This document shows positions 7,422-16,240 of a stretch of 27,616 nt of DNA, one piece after another. Every line of letters starts with the position of its first letter. The first letter of the stretch is position 1. Position numbers and translations under genes: made by a program. This DNA is from Bacillota bacterium. GTDB taxonomy: Bacteria; Bacillota; Clostridia; Lachnospirales; Lachnospiraceae. The DNA lies in NCBI GenBank assembly GCA_023408815.1, contig JAEYJO010000071.1, positions 1 to 27,616 of the forward strand, written 5' to 3'. Under the pieces are notes generated by a model. The model ran no database searches, was not told where the DNA came from, and saw only the letters and a list, made by a program, of their open reading frames with translations.

Positions 7422-8897
7422 ATGGCCGGTCTTGGCATTCAGTTAAATAAAATATTCGATAAACGGTCGGTAGCCGCCGCCCTTTACGGGATAGGCTTTA
7501 GCTTTGTATACACGATTGCACCTATGCTGGTGGTCATAGGCTGTCTGTTTGCGATGTATAAGGTGCTGGGCTTCGATACGGTAGGGTATCTGGAAAGAGA
7601 GACGTTTTCCAGCAGCATTCTCTATATATTCATTTTTTCCCTTCTGACTTCTGCTCCTTTTAACTCCGTGCTTTCGAAGTTCCAGACGGACAGGATATAT
7701 GAGCAGAGGTATGAGGACATCAGGCCTTGCATTTATGTGGGAACGATTACGAACCTGACCTTTTCCTCCATGGTGGCGATTCCGTTCTATATTTATGAAA
7801 TCATAGTGGGCGGCGTTCCGGTATATTATGTGTTTACCACTTATATGGGATTCCTGGGGCTGTCACTGACCTTTTCCACGATGGTGTATAACTCGATTTT
7901 AAAGCAGTATAAGAAAATATCCTTATACTTTATATGCTGCATGGGGGCAAGTTTTATTCTGTCCGCGATTTTCCGTTTTGGACTTGGATTTTCCATTACG
8001 TATAGCATGCTGCTTTCGCTGACCATTGGTTTTCTGCTCATTGCATCGCTGGAGCTTGCCAATGTGCTGCAATACTTTCCGACCAATAGCCGAAATTATA
8101 AGGCGGTGCTTCATTATTACAGAATATACTGGAAGCTGATTGCTTCTAATTTCCTTTATACGCTGGGGCTGTTCATTCATAATTTCGTATTCTGGGCACA
8201 GCCGTGGCACATGGTCGTCCGTAACACTTACGTCAGCAATCAACCCTATGATATGGCGTCCTGTCTTGCCATGTTTACCAATATTTCTGCCAGTGTGCTG
8301 TTCATCTCCAGAGTGGAAATGCACTTTCACGAGAGATATAAGGATTATACCGAGGCCGTTATCGGCGGCAAACTGGATAGTATCGAGAAGGCGAAAAAGC
8401 GGATGTTCAGAGGGCTTTCCTCGCAGCTTCTCTCCCTTGTGCATATTCAGTTCATCGTGTCAGTCATTATCTATCTGGTGGCAATAGTGGTACTTCCCTT
8501 TATGGGATTCTCGGGGATGGTGATGGAGATATATCCCCAGCTTGCGGTGGGATATTTCATTTCCTATCTGATGTATTCCGAGCTTTTGTTCCTGTATTAC
8601 TTCGATGATCTGACAGGAGCGATGATAAACGGCATTATATTTGCAGGAGTAGCGCTAATAGGCTCTATATTTTCCGCAAGGCTGCCTGCTATCTGGTATG
8701 GGGCGGGATTCACGGCGGCGGCGTTTGCGGCGTTTACCTTTTCCTATTTCAGGCTCCGCTCCGTGGAGAAGAACCTGGATAATCACATCTTCTGCCGGGG
8801 AACGGTGCTGAAGCAAGTAACTTCGGATATGCCGGAGGCGGATGTTTATAATATATATAGAGGGAAAACGGATTTGAAAAAATCAAAGGTACGATGA
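7422..8897 (+). CDS. pelG: PelG, multi-pass polysaccharide exporter
   Basis: This is a 491-residue polytopic membrane protein of about 12 helices with a GGGAGG ribosome site 6 nt before the ATG. The opening MAGLGIQLNKIFDKRSV followed by a hydrophobic stretch is the typical PelG start (family usual: MAGIGFEL...). PelG belongs to the MATE/Wzx-like superfamily and is thought to carry the Pel polymer across the membrane together with PelD, PelE and PelF. Length and gene order agree with the family. It is the last gene of the Pel core; the next reading frame opens in an ATGA overlap with its stop, although a better start lies 18 nt further on. Confidence 0.92.
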   Translation: MAGLGIQLNKIFDKRSVAAALYGIGFSFVYTIAPMLVVIGCLFAMYKVLGFDTVGYLERETFSSSILYIFIFSLLTSAPFNSVLSKFQTDRIYEQRYEDIRPCIYVGTITNLTFSSMVAIPFYIYEIIVGGVPVYYVFTTYMGFLGLSLTFSTMVYNSILKQYKKISLYFICCMGASFILSAIFRFGLGFSITYSMLLSLTIGFLLIASLELANVLQYFPTNSRNYKAVLHYYRIYWKLIASNFLYTLGLFIHNFVFWAQPWHMVVRNTYVSNQPYDMASCLAMFTNISASVLFISRVEMHFHERYKDYTEAVIGGKLDSIEKAKKRMFRGLSSQLLSLVHIQFIVSVIIYLVAIVVLPFMGFSGMVMEIYPQLAVGYFISYLMYSELLFLYYFDDLTGAMINGIIFAGVALIGSIFSARLPAIWYGAGFTAAAFAAFTFSYFRLRSVEKNLDNHIFCRGTVLKQVTSDMPEADVYNIYRGKTDLKKSKVR

Positions 8898-8911
8898 CAA
8901 GGAGGGCACAT

Positions 8912-9376
8912 ATGTCAATTACACTTCGAATTTTTGTATGTTTTACAGGTATTGTTTTGATCTATATGGCGCGAAAGGCCAGTATCGTTCGTAAGATGAC
9001 GGAGAAACAGAGTTTGTTCTGGATTATCGGGGGATTTATCATCATTTTATTCGGACTGATTCCTCAGTTGGTTTATTTTATTTCGGATTTGTTTTCGGTA
9101 GAATATCCGCCTTCTATTATATTCGCACTGGCTATCGTTCTGGCGGCCTACGGAATATTCAATTGTTATAATTCTATTGCGGAGCTGTCCTCCCGGGTGC
9201 AGGAGCTGGCAATGCAGGTTTCCTTGCTGAATGAGGAGAATAGTCATTTGAAGGTGCTGATAGAAAGGGATGGGGAGCTGGTGCAGCTGCAAGGAGTCAC
9301 CAAAGAGCATGCGGATATGGAGGAGCAAACGATTCCCGAGGAGCCTGCGGATTCCACTATGGAGCAGACAAAATGA
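8912..9376 (+). CDS. DUF2304 small membrane protein
   Basis: Start 8912 is favoured because AAGGAGG (8899-8905) lies 6 nt before it; an earlier in-frame ATG at 8894 overlaps the pelG stop but lacks such a site. The 154 residues contain three hydrophobic helices (about 3-20, 35-58, 66-84), then a coiled coil (88-125) and an acidic tail. DUF2304 proteins are commonly encoded beside GT2 polyprenyl-phosphate glycosyltransferases, and one follows two genes later, so this may be its membrane partner. It overlaps the next gene by ATGA. Confidence 0.75.
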   Translation: MSITLRIFVCFTGIVLIYMARKASIVRKMTEKQSLFWIIGGFIIILFGLIPQLVYFISDLFSVEYPPSIIFALAIVLAAYGIFNCYNSIAELSSRVQELAMQVSLLNEENSHLKVLIERDGELVQLQGVTKEHADMEEQTIPEEPADSTMEQTK

Positions 9377-10590
9377 AAAAGCGCATATTGTTTATTATCA
9401 ACACGATGGGGCGGGCCGGGGCGGAGACTGCTTTGATCGAGCTTCTTAAAAAGCTCGATTCCTCGAAAAAGTATGAACTTTTTCTCTATGTTGTCATTCC
9501 CTGCGGAGAGCTGTTCGACAAGGTGCCTAAGGATGTTCACATCTTGAATAAGCGTATAGGAAACGGTTCTGTTCTTTCTTTGAAAGGTCATGCGTATGCT
9601 GCTGCAAGGGTAGTATGTTCGTTTTTCTATAAGCTTACCGGTTTTCGTTTGCTTCCCGATATGCTTCGCAATATCCGCATGCAGAAAAAAGAAGGAAGGA
9701 AACTGCAATATGACAAGCTTTTTTGGAGGTTGTTAGCCGATGGGCGTCCCATGATAGCAGGCGACTACGATTTAGCGGTGGCCTACATAGAAGGAGCGTC
9801 GGCCTATTGTCTTGCAGATAAGGTAAATGCGAAACACAAAGCTGCGTTTATACACATCGATTATGAAAAAGCTGGCTATACTTTAGATATGGATATGGAC
9901 TGCTATAAGAAGGCGGAAAAAATCTTTGTCGTTTCCGAAGAGGTAGGCGAGAAGTTCTGTAAGGTCTATCCCCAGTACCGGAATAAGATTCGGCTGTTTC
10001 GTAATCTTCTGGATATTCAGGGAATGAAGAAAAAGGCACAGGAGAATGAGGGCTTTACGGATGAATTCCGGGGAATCCGGCTTGTCACCGTAGGACGGCT
10101 CCATTACCAGAAAGGCTATGATATTGCAATAGAAGCGTTAGCCAGACTGCGGGCGCAGGGCTGCGACGCGCGCTGGTATGTGATAGGAGAGGGCATGGAG
10201 CGAAAGGCCTTGGAGCAGCTGATCCGTAAGTTCAAACTGGAGGATGCCTTTTTCCTCCTTGGAGTAAGGGAGAATCCTTATCCTTATATAAAGCAGGCGG
10301 ATATTTATGTCCATGCTACCCGCTATGAGGGAAAGAGCATTGCCATAGAGGAGGCGCAGATTCTGGGAAAGGCCATTGTTGCGTCGGACTGCACCGGCAA
10401 CAGAGAGCAGATCGAGAACGGTTACGACGGTATGCTTCTGCCCCTGGAGGCTGATAAGCTGGCGAGGGGACTGAAAACAGTGATTGACGATTCGGCGCTT
10501 AGAAAAAGCTATGAGCAGCATGTACTTGAGAAAAAACTGGAATTCCCCGAGGATTTGGAAGAGTTGCTTTCTATGCTTGAGGAAGAATGA
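9373..10590 (+). CDS. GT4 family glycosyltransferase
   Basis: The 405-residue GT-B enzyme begins in an ATGA overlap with the DUF2304 gene. The N-terminal domain opens with RILFIINTMGRAGAETAL, the usual GT4 acceptor-domain start. The C-terminal domain carries VGRLHYQKGYDIAIEAL (nucleotide-sugar site) and the retaining EX7E motif in YEGKSIAIEEA. No membrane segment is apparent. It is expected to add one sugar to a lipid-linked or growing glycan on the cytoplasmic face. Donor and acceptor cannot be read from the sequence. Confidence 0.87.
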   Translation: MKKRILFIINTMGRAGAETALIELLKKLDSSKKYELFLYVVIPCGELFDKVPKDVHILNKRIGNGSVLSLKGHAYAAARVVCSFFYKLTGFRLLPDMLRNIRMQKKEGRKLQYDKLFWRLLADGRPMIAGDYDLAVAYIEGASAYCLADKVNAKHKAAFIHIDYEKAGYTLDMDMDCYKKAEKIFVVSEEVGEKFCKVYPQYRNKIRLFRNLLDIQGMKKKAQENEGFTDEFRGIRLVTVGRLHYQKGYDIAIEALARLRAQGCDARWYVIGEGMERKALEQLIRKFKLEDAFFLLGVRENPYPYIKQADIYVHATRYEGKSIAIEEAQILGKAIVASDCTGNREQIENGYDGMLLPLEADKLARGLKTVIDDSALRKSYEQHVLEKKLEFPEDLEELLSMLEEE

Positions 10591-10596
10591 GGGAGG

Positions 10597-10620
10597 CAGT
10601 TCAGCCGTAAGGCGAAGCTG
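10597..10620 (+). repeat. Intergenic hairpin with GUAA loop
   Basis: CAGTTCAGCC and GGCGAAGCTG pair with two internal mismatches around a GTAA tetraloop (GNRA type). It lies in the 50-nt gap between the GT4 and GT2 genes, has no T-tract, and sits just before the AAGGAGG ribosome site. It may be an mRNA processing or stability element rather than a terminator. Confidence 0.35.
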
Positions 10621-10640
10621 TAACGAAGGAGGATTGCTTT

Positions 10641-11384
10641 ATGAATAACGTTTTGATTATTGTTCCCGCATTTAACGAGGAAGCGAATATGACGGCTCTG
10701 TTCGACCAGCTTTGTAAGCCGGAGATACGCAGTTTCGCGGATATTCTTGTAATCAACGATGCATCCAAGGATATGACGGGGAATATTGCAAAGTCGTACC
10801 GTGTATCCCTGGTTACCCACGTATTTAATCTGGGATACGGCTCGGCGCTTCAGGTGGGGTATAAATATGCGGTGCGCCGGGGCTATGAATATGTCATCCA
10901 GCTGGATGCGGACGGACAGCACAATATTTCAAATATCTCCCATATTTATCGATGCCTGACTACGCCGGATGAGGGCGGAAGCCTGCCGGACATTGTCATA
11001 GGCTCTCGGTTTGTGGAAGGAAGTGAATCCTTTCATATTTCCGGGATAAAGAGGTTGTCCATCAATATGTTTTCATGGCTGATTAAGAAGATGACCGGTA
11101 AGAAGATTACGGACCCCACCTCTGGTTTACAGGGGTTAAATAGAAAAGCGTTCACTTATTATTCTATTTATGGCAACTTTGATTATTTTTATCCCGATGC
11201 AAATATGATAATACAGATGCTTTTGCTGGGATACAATGTGGAAGAGACTACCGCCGTCATGCACGAAAGGACGGCAGGAGTGAGTATGCACACCGGGCTT
11301 TTGAAGCAGTTGACCTATATGATGATCATGCCTCTTAGCATCTGGACGGTTTCCATTCGGGTAAGAAGAGGATTACAGAAGTAG
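10641..11384 (+). CDS. GT2 glycosyltransferase, polyprenyl-phosphate type
   Basis: This 247-residue protein has the GT-A inverting fold typical of dolichyl/undecaprenyl-phosphate mannosyl- or glucosyltransferases: VPAFNEE (8-14), VINDASKD, and LDADGQHN with the metal-binding DxD at D89/D91. IGSRFVEGS and the ITDPTSGLQGLNR block follow. No C-terminal transmembrane helices are seen, so it is the soluble DPM1-like form. Such enzymes often work with a separate small membrane protein, and the DUF2304 gene two positions upstream is a plausible partner. The likely product is a polyprenyl-phosphate sugar used as donor by a GT-C enzyme outside the membrane, and a GT-C-like protein is encoded at 16224. 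Confidence 0.87.
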   Translation: MNNVLIIVPAFNEEANMTALFDQLCKPEIRSFADILVINDASKDMTGNIAKSYRVSLVTHVFNLGYGSALQVGYKYAVRRGYEYVIQLDADGQHNISNISHIYRCLTTPDEGGSLPDIVIGSRFVEGSESFHISGIKRLSINMFSWLIKKMTGKKITDPTSGLQGLNRKAFTYYSIYGNFDYFYPDANMIIQMLLLGYNVEETTAVMHERTAGVSMHTGLLKQLTYMMIMPLSIWTVSIRVRRGLQK

Positions 11385-11407
11385 ATGATGCAGAAGGGAA
11401 TTCTTTT

Positions 11408-12775
11408 ATGGAATATAAGGGTAAGATTACAAAATTGAAATGGATTCCGCTTCCCCGAGTGGAAAGGGCGGAGGCTTTAAACAATCCATATTGCGGATTT
11501 TATTCCATCTACCGTTTTTTGGCTGACAGCAGGATGGAGGCCGTAGAGGGAGTGCCTGTCGAAGAAGTGCGGGCGGAGCCCTCGAAACAGCTTTGCCTTG
11601 TGGAGATCAATCTTATGCCTTTTAATGAGACGGAGCTGCCGGAAGAAGCTTTGGAAATTGTACGTATGATTTTTGAACGTTTTATTGAGCTGGAAAAGCA
11701 AATGGTCGTACGCTTCCTGTATGATTGGGAAGGAAAGGGGATATTGAGCGAGCCGAAGGATATTTCCGTTATTATGAATCACATGAGTCAGCTCGCTCCG
11801 CTGTTGAAAGAGTATACGAAGCATATTTATATCCTTCAGGGCCTTTTTATCGGAAGCTGGGGGGAGATGCATAATTCCCGTTACTTGAGCGAGCGCCATA
11901 TCGCCAGATTAGCCAGACATCTGTACGAATGCTCCGGAGAAAATACCCAGATAGCACTGAGATGTCCGAATTTTTGGCGGATGCTTTTCAAGACCTGCCA
12001 GCCATTGGAAATGGCTGTTGCTTTCACAGATATTCAGAAGGCGCGGTTTTCCTTATTTAATGACGGTATCATGGCTTCCGATACGGATTTTGGAACCTAT
12101 GGAAATGTGGGTATGAAGGATTCCAAATCCTATAGCGAAAAGTGGATGCGAAAGGATGAGCTGGAATTCCAGAACCAGTTGTGCCGATACGTCGCCAACG
12201 GAGGAGAGGTAATTAATGAATGTCCGGGCAACGACGCAGGTCCTGCGCTGGAGGTGCTTAGAAAGATGAGGATATCCTATCTTCACAGCGATTATGACGA
12301 GAAAGTGCTGAATAAATGGAAGGCTTCCAAGTCAGGTGTAAACGAGGTACTATGGAAGGATAAGACGGCTTTCGAATACATAGAAGCTCATTTGGGATAC
12401 CGGTTCACGGTGGAAGAAGCGTCTCTGTCCCTTGCTCCGGATAAAAGCGGAAGGTTTAAGGCCGCTGTTAAGATAGTCAACCGGGGCTTTGCGCCCTGTT
12501 ATCATAAATACGAGGTGAAGTTTGTGGTTCGCGACGCTTCATTTTCTGAGATATACGAATACGAAGTGGATACGGACACCCGTATGTGGATGCCGGAAGA
12601 GCCGGCGGAACTGGAAACGTTGATTTCTACGGAGCAGTTTGGCTTAAGCAGTTATATTTTATGTATAGGAATTTATGACCCGCAGGCGGACAGGCCGATT
12701 CAGCTGGCTGATACTTTCTCGTCGGCGGATCATATGGGAAATTATAATCTTGGTAATTTTACGGTGATTTCTTAG
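11408..12775 (+). CDS. DUF4832/DUF4874-like putative glycoside hydrolase-fold protein
   Basis: The 455-residue protein resembles the DUF4874-DUF4832 pair: an NNPYCGFYSIYRF motif (25-37), a barrel-like segment (LVEINLMPFNETELPEEAL, FLYDWEGKG, LFIGSWGEMHNSRY) and a C-terminal part with LRKMRISYLHSDYDEKVL and FEYIEAHLGYRF. A beta-sandwich-like tail follows. The family has a TIM-barrel look related to glycoside hydrolases and is frequent in surface-glycan loci, but its biochemical role is not established. No signal peptide or membrane helix is visible at the N-terminus, unlike many members, so this copy appears cytoplasmic unless the start is wrong. It sits between a GT2 and a GT2-LRR gene, suggesting a role in the same glycan. 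Confidence 0.7.
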   Translation: MEYKGKITKLKWIPLPRVERAEALNNPYCGFYSIYRFLADSRMEAVEGVPVEEVRAEPSKQLCLVEINLMPFNETELPEEALEIVRMIFERFIELEKQMVVRFLYDWEGKGILSEPKDISVIMNHMSQLAPLLKEYTKHIYILQGLFIGSWGEMHNSRYLSERHIARLARHLYECSGENTQIALRCPNFWRMLFKTCQPLEMAVAFTDIQKARFSLFNDGIMASDTDFGTYGNVGMKDSKSYSEKWMRKDELEFQNQLCRYVANGGEVINECPGNDAGPALEVLRKMRISYLHSDYDEKVLNKWKASKSGVNEVLWKDKTAFEYIEAHLGYRFTVEEASLSLAPDKSGRFKAAVKIVNRGFAPCYHKYEVKFVVRDASFSEIYEYEVDTDTRMWMPEEPAELETLISTEQFGLSSYILCIGIYDPQADRPIQLADTFSSADHMGNYNLGNFTVIS

Positions 12776-12811
12776 GGTGCGTAGTTTTCATATTAGAGTA
12801 AAGGAAAAGTT

Positions 12812-14764
12812 ATGTCGGATTCATTACTGAATGTTATCTTAATTGCAAGAAGAAATACCTCGTTAAGCTTTGTCCGTGCTTTGCAAAGTGTTCTCTGCCA
12901 GACCTATACTCCCATTAAGGTGCTGGTGGTGGATGCCAATGAGCCCGATAGTTTATACAGTCTGGGGATGCAGGAAGATTTGATCGATTTTCCGGAGGTA
13001 GAGTATGTGAGGCTGGACCCTTCCCTTTCGATTGCCGCTATCCGTAATCAGATGCTCCGGAGTGCGGAGGGAGAGTATATCGCGTACTTGAGTAGCAATG
13101 ATATATGGGGGCTGGATAAAGCTGCATTACAGATCGGCGGGCTGGAAGATTCGCCGGAGGCAGCGGCGTCCTGCAGCGGTGGAATACTCATGGACGAGCG
13201 GGGATCGGAGTTAGAAGTAGAGCCTTTGATGGAACATCCGGAGGAGGATTCCTCTTTATGGCTGCTAGACAATCCGGCGAGGAGTCCGGGTCAGGTCATC
13301 TACAGAAGGGCGGCAGTGCTGGAAGAGGGTGGATTTGACGAACAATTTGTTAACTTTTGCGACGGCGATATGCTGTTTCGGCTAAGCCGCAGAAAAAGGA
13401 TTCTGTTTCCTGCCGATTCCTTGTGCGAATGCAGGATTACGTCTGATGACGAAGCCTACGACTGGAATGATTTTAGGGATGGACAGAAGATTCTGTATAA
13501 ATATACGGAGATTTTCCTGGTGAATAAGCGCATCACACAGAATTTTTATGGGCGGATGCTCTTTCTTGCAAGAGTCAACTATATGTGGCTGAACTATTTC
13601 ATCTATATTTATATGTACTTCATAAAGTCGCCGGTACGTTCTGTCTGGATGTTTTTCAAAAAGGCTGCAAGGGGCGTTTATTATACGGTAAAATGGAATA
13701 AGCGTGCCTTCCGGGTACTGGCCGGAAAGCTTCGTTTGAATCGGGATATACATTTGATTCAAAACGGGAAGCTGGAAAAGGTAAAAGCGCTGAAGGCTCC
13801 CTGCGGGCCGGAGAAGGATGAGGAAATACCGCTTGAGTTTTCTTCTGCCCGTGAATATAATGAAAAGAAGTCTCTTGACTTTTGTTTTGACAAAAAACTT
13901 AATAGTATCGTTATTCCGGAATATGTGACGGTAATTAAAAAAGGCATGTTCTATGGCTGTGATAATCTGGTCAGCGTGGAAATACCTAATACAGTACTGG
14001 AAATTCAAGCCCACGCCTTTCATAAATGCAGGAGCCTGCGCTATGTCACCTTCAAAGAAGGAAGCCGCCTCGGCAAAATCGGAGACTATGCTTTTGCCGG
14101 CTGCCGCCTGTTAAAAACGATGAGTCTGCCTTCCAATATCGTGCAAATCGGCAAATACGCTTTTGCCGAATGCGGTTCCTTAAGGCAGCTATCCTTTACC
14201 TACCTGCATCGCGGAGAGGAAAGGACGAATAATTTATATCCTACCGCGCTAGGCACGCTTCCCCGCTATGTGTTTTTGGGCTGTACCGGTCTGCTGTCGG
14301 TGGAATTCGGTGTGAACAGCATATTGGAGACGATAGAAAACGGAGTCTTTCTGGGCTGCCAGAGACTGCAGAATGTGGTTCTGACCGGAGGGGTGAAATC
14401 TATAGGAAGCTATGCCTTCGCCCACTGCAAGGAATTAGAGACGGTGGCGATTCCACAGATCGATGCGCTGAAAAGCATAGGAAAGTGTGCTTTCATGCAC
14501 TGCGAGACCTTGGATTATTTTCTGTTTCCTAACCAAATCGAACGGATTCCTATGCGGACCTTTTATGGCTGCCGGAATTTAAAGCTCGTCAAGATTCCTA
14601 AGAAAGTGCTTTCCATTAACCATCAGGCTTTTGCGAAATGTAGCTCGCTTACCAATGCAATTATAATGTCAGGAGATACCTCTATCTCACCTACGGCCTT
14701 CGACAGGCATACGCAGGTGCGGATTCCCGAAATCGAAGGGAACGAGGCTGCTTCTGCCGGCTAA
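12812..14764 (+). CDS. GT2 glycosyltransferase fused to BspA-type leucine-rich repeats
   Basis: The 650 residues form two parts. Residues 1-210 are a GT2-like domain (NVILIARRNTSLSFVRALQSVLCQTYTPIKVLVVD); the usual DxD/DD metal site is replaced by LSSNDIW (93-99), with an FCDGDMLFR segment at 182-190. Residues 230-340 are a basic, aromatic linker. Residues 362-630 are about ten LRR_5 (BspA-like) units, each marked by an xFxxC signature, for example MFYGC, AFHKC, AFAGC, AFAEC, VFLGC, AFAHC, AFMHC, TFYGC and AFAKC. BspA-type repeats are usually found on secreted or surface proteins, yet no signal peptide is present and the GT2 part needs cytosolic nucleotide sugars. The LRR could be a scaffold for the glycan machinery. 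An AAAGGA site precedes the ATG. Confidence 0.85.
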   Translation: MSDSLLNVILIARRNTSLSFVRALQSVLCQTYTPIKVLVVDANEPDSLYSLGMQEDLIDFPEVEYVRLDPSLSIAAIRNQMLRSAEGEYIAYLSSNDIWGLDKAALQIGGLEDSPEAAASCSGGILMDERGSELEVEPLMEHPEEDSSLWLLDNPARSPGQVIYRRAAVLEEGGFDEQFVNFCDGDMLFRLSRRKRILFPADSLCECRITSDDEAYDWNDFRDGQKILYKYTEIFLVNKRITQNFYGRMLFLARVNYMWLNYFIYIYMYFIKSPVRSVWMFFKKAARGVYYTVKWNKRAFRVLAGKLRLNRDIHLIQNGKLEKVKALKAPCGPEKDEEIPLEFSSAREYNEKKSLDFCFDKKLNSIVIPEYVTVIKKGMFYGCDNLVSVEIPNTVLEIQAHAFHKCRSLRYVTFKEGSRLGKIGDYAFAGCRLLKTMSLPSNIVQIGKYAFAECGSLRQLSFTYLHRGEERTNNLYPTALGTLPRYVFLGCTGLLSVEFGVNSILETIENGVFLGCQRLQNVVLTGGVKSIGSYAFAHCKELETVAIPQIDALKSIGKCAFMHCETLDYFLFPNQIERIPMRTFYGCRNLKLVKIPKKVLSINHQAFAKCSSLTNAIIMSGDTSISPTAFDRHTQVRIPEIEGNEAASAG

Positions 14765-14776
14765 AGGATGTTATCA

Positions 14777-16240
14777 ATGGGTTCACAAGTGAAAAAAAAT
14801 TATATATACAATGTAATATACCGGCTTTCCATCTGCATTCTGCCGTTGATTGTCACTCCTTATGTGGCTCGTGTGCTGGGAGCGGAGCAGGTGGGGCTAT
14901 ATGCCTTTTCCAGTACGGTGGCCTGCTATTTTATTATGTTTGGCAAGCTGGGTCTGGATAATTATGGGAACCGCAGTATTGCATCCTGCAGGGATGATAT
15001 AGAGAAAAGAAGCAGAGTGTTTTGGGGAATCTATGCCATGCAGGCGATTACCTCCATTATATCCATTCTCATTTTTATCCTTCTTATCGTGACTGTTTTT
15101 AAAGCGGATAGTGTTGTGTACTGGATGCAGTTCATGTATGTGGGATCCATACTCTTTGATGTCAGCTGGTTCTTTTACGGTATGGAGCGGTTTCGCATTA
15201 CGATGATCCGGAGTCTGATTTCCAGAACGCTCATTATTGCAGGCGTTTTTGTATTCGTGCATTCGGAAAAGGATTTATGGGTCTATACCTGCGTGATGAG
15301 TGCCTGCTTTTTGCTGGAGCAGCTCCAGCTCGTTCCGTTTTTGTTCCGGCAGATAAAATGGGTGCGCCTGAAGAAGGAGGATATCGTCTGCCATATCGTG
15401 CCGAACCTAAAGTTGTTCGTTCCCTTATTAGCTCTTAGCAGCTACCATTGGATGGACAAAATCATGCTTGGTATTATGACGAAAAGTACGGCTGTCGTAG
15501 CGTTTTATACTTATGCGGAGAATATCATCAATCTGCCGAAGGGGATAATGTCCGCGCTGGATACCGTAATGCTTCCAAGAATATCCAATCTGGTGGCGAA
15601 CGAGCGGATCGAGGAGGGCATACGGAAGATGAGGAATGCCATCCGGTTCAACAGTTTCGTGAGTTGTGCGCTGTGCTTCGGAATCGCCGGAGTCTCCCCG
15701 GTATTCATTCCGTGGTTTTTCGGAGAAGAGTATGTGCCGGCAATCGTGCTGACGATGGAGCTTGCGATGGTCATGATCCCGATGAGCCTGGCGGAGATGG
15801 TGCAGACCCAATATTTGATTCCGTTCAAGCGGGAAAATATTTATATCCGTTCGGTAACGTTGGGAGCGGTTACAGATATTGTTCTCAACCTGCTGCTGAT
15901 TCCGCCTTACGGCGCCTCCGGCGCAGTGATTGGAACCTTATGTGCGGAGATATTGGTCTGCGTTTACCAGATGCACTATATTAAGGATGTTTATCGACTC
16001 AGTCAGCTCATTAAGATGCTTTTGCCATTTATGATCTGCGGAGGGGCAGAGTTCGCAGTGACTTATTCCATGTGCGGACTGAATATAAATCCGTTTCTGC
16101 TGCTTCCCATGCAGATTCTTGCGGGAGGCGCGGTATATCTGCTCGGCTGCGGCATCTATGTGATATTTATAAGCAGGGAGTACCGGAATGTGAGGGATAT
16201 TATAAAAGGAGGGGATGCGGAAGGTGATAGTCGATACTAA
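14777..16240 (+). CDS. Wzx-like oligosaccharide flippase
   Basis: Start 14777 is favoured because AAAGG lies 9 nt upstream, whereas the ATG at 14768 overlaps that site. The 487-residue product is a multi-pass membrane protein of about 12-14 helices. It opens with VKKNYIYNVIYRLSICILPLIVTPYVARVLGAEQVGLYAFS, compressed here in description; NYIYN, TPYVARVLGAEQVGLYAF and the GKLGLDNYGNR block are typical of the polysaccharide-transport (Wzx/RfbX) family. It should flip undecaprenyl-linked repeat units across the membrane. It is distinct from PelG, so the operon carries two flippase-type exporters. The next gene overlaps its 3' end by 17 nt. Confidence 0.87.
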   Translation: MGSQVKKNYIYNVIYRLSICILPLIVTPYVARVLGAEQVGLYAFSSTVACYFIMFGKLGLDNYGNRSIASCRDDIEKRSRVFWGIYAMQAITSIISILIFILLIVTVFKADSVVYWMQFMYVGSILFDVSWFFYGMERFRITMIRSLISRTLIIAGVFVFVHSEKDLWVYTCVMSACFLLEQLQLVPFLFRQIKWVRLKKEDIVCHIVPNLKLFVPLLALSSYHWMDKIMLGIMTKSTAVVAFYTYAENIINLPKGIMSALDTVMLPRISNLVANERIEEGIRKMRNAIRFNSFVSCALCFGIAGVSPVFIPWFFGEEYVPAIVLTMELAMVMIPMSLAEMVQTQYLIPFKRENIYIRSVTLGAVTDIVLNLLLIPPYGASGAVIGTLCAEILVCVYQMHYIKDVYRLSQLIKMLLPFMICGGAEFAVTYSMCGLNINPFLLLPMQILAGGAVYLLGCGIYVIFISREYRNVRDIIKGGDAEGDSRY

